Assembly: GCA_022579005.1 (NCBI GenBank)
Contig: MU401464.1
Coordinates: 251,337-315,336, forward strand
Direction: 5' to 3'
DNA length: 64,000 nucleotides
Source of the DNA: Poronia punctata
Taxonomy: Eukaryota > Ascomycota > Sordariomycetes > Xylariales > Xylariaceae
In this document: in pieces, positions 57,241 to 64,000 of the stretch
Layout of the letters: each line of letters opens with the position of its first letter
How positions within the stretch are numbered: the first letter of the stretch is position 1
Translations under genes and position numbers: made by a program
The notes under the pieces: model-generated
Databases searched by the model: none
Seen by the model: the letters and a program-made list of their open reading frames with translations, nothing else
What the model was told of the DNA's origin: nothing

Positions 57241-58791
57241 ATGTCGATTCGAATATCCCTCGATAAACCACCAGAGTTCTACACGAACCTTGACTTCATT
57301 AGAGGCCGAGTCATCCTATCCCTTCGCCGTCCCGAGATCATCGGCAATGTCATCGTCAAGCTGGAGGGCGAGTCCCGTACCGCCCTACCCATCCAGCCGG
57401 ACCGGCGCAATGATTACAAGGGGCCGACCAACATGCTGACCGAGAACCACAAGATCCTATACAAGGTGTTTCCTGTCTTCCCTGACGAGGCCCTTGCCCT
57501 TTCCCTTCAACCAGGCCAACACGAATTCAAGTTCCACTTCAAGTTCCCGCTCAATAACATATGCCACGACGCGCGCGCAATACATCAGACTATGGGCATC
57601 GGCGGCCTCGGAGGTGCCGGCAGCGCCGGGCTCTTGGGTGCCGGTTCTGGCTTTCGCACTACTGACGGGGCAAAACAATTGATGTTGACTCACACCAAGT
57701 CAACACTGCCCCCTTCTCTGACCGGCTTCCCGGAAGAAGCCGAGATACGGTACTATGTCAAGGTTACGATTCAACGACCCGGCATCTTCAAGGAAAACTG
57801 GCGATACGAGCTCGGCCTCAAATTCCTGCCTGTCGAACCGCCGCGACCGGATCCGGCGGAGACGAGGCAAGAGGCCTTCGCCCGTCGCCCATTTACCTTC
57901 AAGCCGCGAACCCCACTTCACTCGCGCTGGTCGTTCTTTGGTAACAAGCCTGGCTCAAACACACCCGATGCGGCAGGCCAAACGCCCCCTTCCGTTGAGA
58001 TGTCGATCAGGATGCCGTTTCCCTCCATCCTAACATGTAATGAGCCGGTTCCTCTTCGTGTTCTAGCCAAGAAATTAGCACCAACACAGGAGCAGGTCAG
58101 TTTGACCGCACTTGAGATCGCACTGGTTGGGTTCACGCATGTGCGTGTGGCCAATATAGAGAAGATCGAGAAGACAACCTGGGTAGTAATGTCGGCGGTG
58201 AAATTGAACATTCCGCTTGGTAAACCAACCGATCCAGTCGGTGCCGAGGTGGAAATACCAAACACGCCGTGGGCGAATCAACGGTTGCCAAATACAGTAG
58301 CGCCCTCATTCCAAACCTGCAACCTTGGTCGGCGTTACCAGCTGGAAGTGAAATTCAGCCTGAGCTGGGGTACGTCCAACGGTGCCTTCCTACCTCAGGT
58401 CATTTCGCTGCCTCTGAGCATGGGCAAGATCCAGGTGTATTCGGGTATCAGACCCCCACCTCAGCTGATCCAAGGAGCGTCTTTCCCAACACCTACCTCG
58501 CCTGCTACCAGCACCAACGTGCCCCATAGTAACAATACTGGCGCCACGGGACCAGCGCCACGGCCGCCTCCCCGGCCGAGCACAAATGGTCGGCCTCCAA
58601 TCCCGCCGAGACCTACCGATCCATTATACCCGCCCCAACTAGGACCGGACAACGCGCCGGCTTATGAGGACGCGCCACCCAGCTACGACGAGGCGATGGC
58701 GGAGTCGTTGACCGCACCTCAGGAGCGCCCCGCATACAGTGGCGTCACGGCCGAGAATTCACCTAGCACCATGCCGCCTGAGAAGTCATAA
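57241..58791 (+). CDS. Arrestin-domain protein with a PPxY motif (alpha-arrestin type), 516 aa
   Basis: Single exon. The N-terminal arrestin domain begins with MSIRISLDKPPEFYTNLDFI and RGRVILSLRRPE and runs to about residue 195. It contains a Gly/Ala-rich loop (GIGGLGGAGSAGLLGAGSG, about 119-137). The C-terminal arrestin lobe is at about 250-410 (PVPLRVLAKKL, LEIALVGFTHVRV). The last 100 residues are proline-rich and carry PPSYDEAMAE (about 480), a classical PPxY motif for the WW domains of the Nedd4-type ubiquitin ligase Rsp5, preceded by the related APAYEDA. Alpha-arrestins of this form (ART proteins, PalF, CreD) recruit ligase to plasma-membrane transporters for endocytosis. Cargo cannot be inferred, and it does not look specifically like PalF. 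Confidence 0.88.
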   Translation: MSIRISLDKPPEFYTNLDFIRGRVILSLRRPEIIGNVIVKLEGESRTALPIQPDRRNDYKGPTNMLTENHKILYKVFPVFPDEALALSLQPGQHEFKFHFKFPLNNICHDARAIHQTMGIGGLGGAGSAGLLGAGSGFRTTDGAKQLMLTHTKSTLPPSLTGFPEEAEIRYYVKVTIQRPGIFKENWRYELGLKFLPVEPPRPDPAETRQEAFARRPFTFKPRTPLHSRWSFFGNKPGSNTPDAAGQTPPSVEMSIRMPFPSILTCNEPVPLRVLAKKLAPTQEQVSLTALEIALVGFTHVRVANIEKIEKTTWVVMSAVKLNIPLGKPTDPVGAEVEIPNTPWANQRLPNTVAPSFQTCNLGRRYQLEVKFSLSWGTSNGAFLPQVISLPLSMGKIQVYSGIRPPPQLIQGASFPTPTSPATSTNVPHSNNTGATGPAPRPPPRPSTNGRPPIPPRPTDPLYPPQLGPDNAPAYEDAPPSYDEAMAESLTAPQERPAYSGVTAENSPSTMPPEKS

Positions 58792-59591
58792 TTAGCTAAC
58801 ACCGACATAATAAACCGAACTGCGCGATCGCGGATGTCGGAGGGCACAAGCCCACGAGTCGCAAGATCGGAAAGACTAAAAGAAAGCCATACCAAAATGG
58901 CTCAGCTGTAAAAGAGACAGAAGGAACGGGTACTCCTGCTGCTTTACTATACGATTACATACCTATACGGCCGAATGATACCCCCTTCTTTTCTCGGCCT
59001 TTTTCATTTCCATTTTTCTCGTTACATAGGGTGTTTTCAGAGATAGCCAGGCGTTTCAAAGAGGGATACGGATACGGGATAAATAATACAGGTATTGTTC
59101 TTTTTTCTACGATGGCCTTTTCAGCTTGTTTAGATTAATGCATATCAGCGGTGCACGGTGGACGGGCGACATTCGAATTGCCATGACAAAAAATTGGTAT
59201 ATGTAGTCAGCCATGTGATCTATATACAAAGTTTGGCCTTTTCCCTCAAAGATCCAGTCCACGATGCAAGGCACGAGCACGACGAATACTCTCTTATATC
59301 TACCCTCTGCATATTTTCCCAACCCCAGAGCGTCGTGGGCAAAGGGTTGTAACCCCTCAGTTGTATATGGGATATATTCCGACGATGCCATCTAGCCAAA
59401 ATGAGGCCTGTGGGCGTGCGAGTTCAAGTTAAGATATGCGTTGTGGTGATCCGATTTAGAAAACGGGCCCAAGTCAGAAAGGGGATGCTCTCCCCCTTTA
59501 AACTAGGGTCCTGCTAAGCCGGTGCCTTCAAAAGAGGCAACCGGTTTAGATGGCCGACATGACGTGACGTGCTAATTCGAAAGAAAGGCGT
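58792..59591. other. Convergent intergenic region
   Basis: 800 nt between the arrestin-like and IDP 3' ends. No gene or repeat is noticed. Confidence 0.6.
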
Positions 59592-61301
59592 TTATAGCTT
59601 CTCTCGCAGCACGTTCTTCATGCGCTTCTCGACAGCGTTGAGATATTCGGTCGTGGTGACGTAATCCTCACGAGCAGTCTTGCCGCAAGCAAGAGCCAGA
59701 TCCTTGGTCATGATACCGTCGACATCGACGGTGTCTATGCAGGCCTTCTCCAGGCTCTCGGCGAAAGCGACGACCTCGGGGGTATTGTCGAGCTTGCCAC
59801 GCTGGATCAGGCCTCGGGTCCAGGCAAAGATGCTGGCAATTGGGTTGGTCGAGGTCTCGCGGCCCTTCTGGTGCTCGCGGTAGTGTCGTGTTACGGTGCC
59901 GTGGGCGGCTTCCGACTCGAAGGTCTTGCCGTCGGGCGTGATAAGGACAGAGGTCATGAGACCCAGAGAGCCAAAGCCCTGGGCTACGATATCGGACTGG
60001 ACATCACCATCATAGTCTGCATTCACGAGTTAGCGCGCGCCCCGTTTTGACCTCGATTTCGTCACAAAGGAGAACCTACTCTTGAGAGCCATGATGTATC
60101 CACCGGTGCTCTTGATCATCTGAGCGACCATGTCGTCGATCAGACGATGCTCATACCAGATGTTCTTGGCCTCGAACTCCTTCTTGTACTGGGTGTCGTA
60201 GAGCTCCTGGAAGATGTCCTTGAATCTACCATCGTACTTCTTAAGGATAGTGTTCTTGGTGCTCATGTATAGCGGGAGCTCCTTGTCGAGAGCAAGCTTG
60301 AAGCTCGCGTGGGCGAAGCCAGTGATGCTCTCATCAGTGTTGTACTGTGTCTGGGCGACACCGCCGCCGTTCTTGAACTGGAAGACTTCAATCTCCTCGG
60401 GCTTGCCGCCCTCGGGGGTATAGACCATGGACAACTTGCCGGGACCGGGCACGACCAGATCCTTAGCCCGGTACTGATCGCCAAATGCATGACGTCCAAT
60501 GATGATGGGCTTCTTCCAGCCGGGCACTAAGCGGGGTATGCGGGGAATGACGATGGGCTCGCGGAAGACGGTGCCGCCAAGCGCATTTCGGATAGTGCCG
60601 TTGGGCGACAGCCACACTAATCGAGGGGGTGGCCGGTTAGCATAGGTTATTAAAGGTTGGCCATTGTAGACATTAAGCTTTTCTCCCCGGTATGCATGCA
60701 GGTAGGACTCGGCACAGTAGTAATTATGCTATATAGTAGAAAAGTTTGGCGAGGGGCATGGGGGATGCGGGATGTGCGGGATGCGGGGTTATGACTGCTA
60801 ATTGACAGACGTCATGCAAAGATTGTGAGGGATGACGGCAGTATGCATGCGAAAGAGAATCGGTGCAGGTGGCTTACTTTGCTTCAGTTTGAATTCCTCA
60901 ACACGCGCCTCATCGGGGGTAATGGTTGCGCACTTAACACCGACCGAGTACTTCTTGATGGCCTCGGCGGCATCGATAGTAACCTGATCGTTGGTCTCGT
61001 CACGGTACTCGAGACCGAGATCGTAGTACTTCAGGTCAATATCGAGGTAGGGGTGGATGAACTTGTCCTTGATGTCCTTCCAGATGACACGAGTCATCTC
61101 GTCGCCGTCGAGCTCGACTACGGGGTTCTTGACCTTGATCTTCTGCGCCATGTTGCGTATAGTCTGGTGGAAGAGGGCTACAGGTACGGCAGCTCTGACA
61201 CTAGCGATGGGGATGGGAGAGGATCTGAAGACTGGGCGGGCTGATCGTTGAAAGGTTGACGGCCGGATGAGACGAGCGGCTGCTGGGAATGCGGAAGACA
61301 T
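59592..61301 (-). CDS. idpA: NADP-dependent isocitrate dehydrogenase, 461 aa
   Basis: Three exons are inferred: 61301-60878, 60616-60080 and 60016-59592. Introns are 261 nt (CAAA|GTAAGC ... GCTAACC ... GATTAG) and 63 nt (AAGA|GTAGGT ... ATGCAG). It converts isocitrate and NADP+ to 2-oxoglutarate, CO2 and NADPH. Markers are [55 protein letters not shown] and [20 protein letters not shown]. The first 50 residues are Arg/Ala/Ser-rich and acid-free, a mitochondrial leader. An internal Met51 (61151, [16 protein letters not shown]) matches the start of cytosolic forms. Aspergillus idpA makes both products from alternative transcript starts; the same is inferred here. The C-terminus EKL is not a strong peroxisomal signal. 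Intron 1 carries GATGCGG-type short repeats. Confidence 0.97.
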
Positions 61302-64000
61302 GATGGGAGGAGAAAGGTTGAGAAAGCCTAGCGGCGCACTCGACGACTATATTTTCTGTGGCTGGCCACTTGCGCAGGTTCCGAAGGAGGATCGGAAAAG
61401 TTGATGACGGGACGGGTAACAGCGAAACAGCCGAGGAAGCCAATTGCAATCGATTGCAGCCAGATAGTTAGACCCGAAAATGGGGAACCACGGGGCAACG
61501 GGTGGGCTAAGATGAAAATTTGTGAAGCTTGATCGGCTACTGGTTACATGTAGAAACAGGTGTCCGTCTATGCCTCCCACGTTTCTTTCCCTCTTTCTTT
61601 GCCACTTGCGGGAAATTCAATCACTCAGAGACAGATGTGTAGGTTATTAGGTTGGTAAACAGTTTGATTGCATCGGACACCAAAAAATGACCGACGAAAA
61701 AAAAAAAGTCAAGAGGAACAAAAAAAGGGTCCAGTTGATGGATCGCCGATGACGGAGTAGTTGTGTAGTGAATCTCGGCAATAACCGACCTGGATAATTG
61801 TACTCTGCCCTATAGACTCGAAGTAAGGTACCTAGACAAAGCTGAGGTTCTTTTCACATTGGGCCGTGTTAGTTAACTTAATATTGTCTTTTGTATGTAG
61901 AGATTGAAAAAGACCGGTTTGCAATTCCCCCTGGCTACCTATATAATAAATCATCTGAGACAGTCTTTGCTGGATGGGCTAATACACAAGTCACGGGTTA
62001 CTTTTTTGAAGGGGAAGATTGGAGAAGGTAGCATGGAGAATGCATGCCGTCCAAAGCGGCAGCAGTGCTATCACCAATGGAAAGTGGTGGCTGCAGTAGT
62101 AGCCCTCTTGGAGTGGGATGAAGGCATGGGTTTCTGCAGCCTTTGCATGTCTTTTGCATGGGGGGCTGGAGCAGCACAATGAGGGGAACCCCCACCCCCG
62201 TCAATCCTTAATTCCATTACCCGCACGGCGTAGGCGCACTCCGGCCTGCTCTGGGCGTCTGGTCGCTACATGTATTACCTCTAGGTTAGACTCTTGTAGG
62301 GACTTTAACATCACCTTCGTACCTAAAACGGCCTTTTAAGATGTTTAATCTGGTAGGTTAAATACATGCATACTTCCAAGTTGGAGTCACATCTATTTAC
62401 GTGTTCTGGGGCATATGTAATGATAAAAGGTAGGTACCTAACCTACTTTTGGACATGTTTCCCCGCGCTTATTGCGTCGCATCGGGTTGTTGCTCGTTCT
62501 CCTAATGTAGGTAGTTGTTGCTTGCATGATCATCTTAACATGACTAGTATAAACTCTCCAAACATCAGGATTCCAAATATATTAGGGCAAGAAGTTAAAG
62601 AATTTCAGAAGACGACCAAGGTGTACGATCCGCCCAGGATGCATGCATGAGACCCTGTTTAAGTGGTCTTGATGTTGTGTCAAGACTTAAGATGCACTTA
62701 TTACACGTAGTGTCCCGCATGATGTATCAACCAAGATACGCGTAAAGGAAGCAAACCAAAGGCTACGTAGACTACGTTAGCATCTTTTACAGTAATGATA
62801 ACCGGCCTATCTAATGGCAACCCCAGATTCTGCCCAATACCCCATCGTATCAATTGATGGATGGGACCGGGATACCGCCATATCTTGGATATGGCAGTAG
62901 CCTAACATAAGTAGAGTCTGTTGGTACCTAGGCTTAATTAGCCAACGGAATATTGCATGCATATCGTCACCTTGCTGATTTCGGTACTTAGGATTTAGGT
63001 ATTGACCGGCCACAACTATCGTAGTAATGTCTATCAAATAACGTTATTCATACCACTTGTACGTACGAGTAGATAGATTATAGGTATAACTTTGGGTTTT
63101 TGATTATACATAAATCCTAAGCTAGATCTACGGTGGGAATGAAGTAGGTTGACCGTTGACCTGGAGACTACGGGCCAAGATGGAGAAAGAAGCTAGGTCA
63201 CCTACCCTTACCCATGCCAACAGGTATCTACACGTAATACCTACAGGCTGTACATCCATAACCTGAACGTGATGAATTATACCCATCGCTAGTTTTTTGC
63301 AAATATATGTATATGAAGAAAATATACAGCTCCAAATGCTTTCTTACCTACCTCCTATTTCTTATATATAGATATGTACCTGTATCACGATGCAGCAGCA
63401 AGAGCGGTGTTCTTAATGCTAATGGTGTGGTTAGGAAGGAGCGGGTAGCTTGCTCGCTGTTTTAGTTGTGACCGGGCAAATACTGGCACCGCAGATTTTT
63501 AACTCATAGATTTCACTATCCAACTCAGTAGTCTAGCCATATCCGGCATAACACGCTCCCCTACAGCTACCATACCTAATTTGCACCAATTCCCTATACA
63601 AAAGTAGAATGCATTCTGTAGGTCTATGTAACCTTTGTTAAACCTACAGTTAGTTATTTAGCAAAAATAACACTGCAAGGTTATAATTAACTGTATCTCG
63701 GCAGCTAAAATAGCAGCTAATACTAAAAAAAGCACGTAAGCGCGTAAGGCTATATAAAGATTATAAAATAAGGCTATTCTAAAAAGAATTAGAGTGCAAG
63801 TAAAGGAATAATAAAAAAACTAGTTAGGTAAAGGCGAGAGGGTAGGTAAAGGCGAGAGGGTAGGTAAAGGGGTAAGGGGTAGGGGGGGTGGTCCGGAGGC
63901 CCTTAGCAAAGGTTAAGGGTGTTAGTAGGTACGTACCTAAAAAAAAAACCGACTATAGGTTTATTGCTATTGACTAAATAAGGTATAGTAGTTGCGGAGA
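61302..64000. other. 2.7-kb gene-free region becoming AT-rich, with tandem repeat
   Basis: No gene is supported. The part near 61302 is the IDP promoter. One TACGAGTA is at 63064. From about 63640 to 63825 the sequence is AT-rich and rich in TA steps. It is followed by an 18-bp tandem at 63825-63870. This may be the edge of a decayed transposable element. Confidence 0.5.
63825..63870. repeat. 18-bp tandem TAGGTAAAGGCGAGAGGG (about 2.6 copies)
   Basis: Two exact copies (63825-63842 and 63843-63860) and a partial third, directly after the AT-rich segment. Confidence 0.9.

Noticed and set aside
63825..63900. Telomere-like G-rich repeats at the right edge
   Set aside because: The unit is 18 bp and does not match the TTAGGG telomere repeat of filamentous ascomycetes.

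Overview
The window is nuclear DNA of a filamentous ascomycete (Pezizomycotina, most likely Sordariomycetes). Genes are interrupted by short introns, mostly 55-150 nt, with GT-AG borders and CTAAC/CTGAC-like branch sites. Several families are typical of filamentous fungi: CON-6, the fungal rhodopsin-domain membrane protein, a Zn2Cys6 regulator and a sedolisin. Intergenic DNA is full of TAGGTA/TACCTA steps and of the octamer TACTCGTA/TACGAGTA. The class assignment is inference; no rRNA or other marker is present.

Layout. 0-6.5 kb: the 3' end of a truncated gene, an uncharacterised acidic protein of 472 aa, and an Inn1-like C2 protein with a GC-AG intron. 6.5-21 kb: gene-poor DNA carrying three small or accessory genes (CON-6, an NmrA/isoflavone-reductase-like protein, a CsbD/Hmp1-like protein). 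21-31 kb: cysteine desulfurase NFS1, a BAR-SH3 protein (Rvs167 type), a nine-exon sedolisin and a small DMAC1-like membrane protein. 31-48.5 kb: a dense housekeeping block with MPP10, the AP-3 mu subunit, mitochondrial malonyl-CoA:ACP transacylase, a TRAPPC2L/Tca17-like protein, an AFG1-like ATPase, Nup133 and a GNAT acetyltransferase. 49-56 kb: accessory genes (rhodopsin-like 7TM protein, class II aldolase/adducin protein, Zn2Cys6 factor), interrupted by a 65-nt poly-G run and a 10-N assembly gap. 57-61.3 kb: an arrestin-domain protein and NADP-isocitrate dehydrogenase. 61.3-64 kb: no gene, ending in AT-rich, repeat-like sequence.

The genes do not form one pathway. Four encode mitochondrial functions (NFS1, MCT1, AFG1-like, IDP), with the DMAC1-like protein a possible fifth. 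Three act in membrane traffic or endocytosis (AP-3 mu, TRAPPC2L, BAR-SH3), and the arrestin-like protein probably belongs with them. I found no biosynthetic cluster, CRISPR array, intact transposon or tRNA. I see no convincing new multi-gene system. The most unusual signal is the intergenic octamer, seen 24 times and never inside a coding exon. All gene models were spliced by hand from reading frame, splice motifs and family knowledge, without searches.
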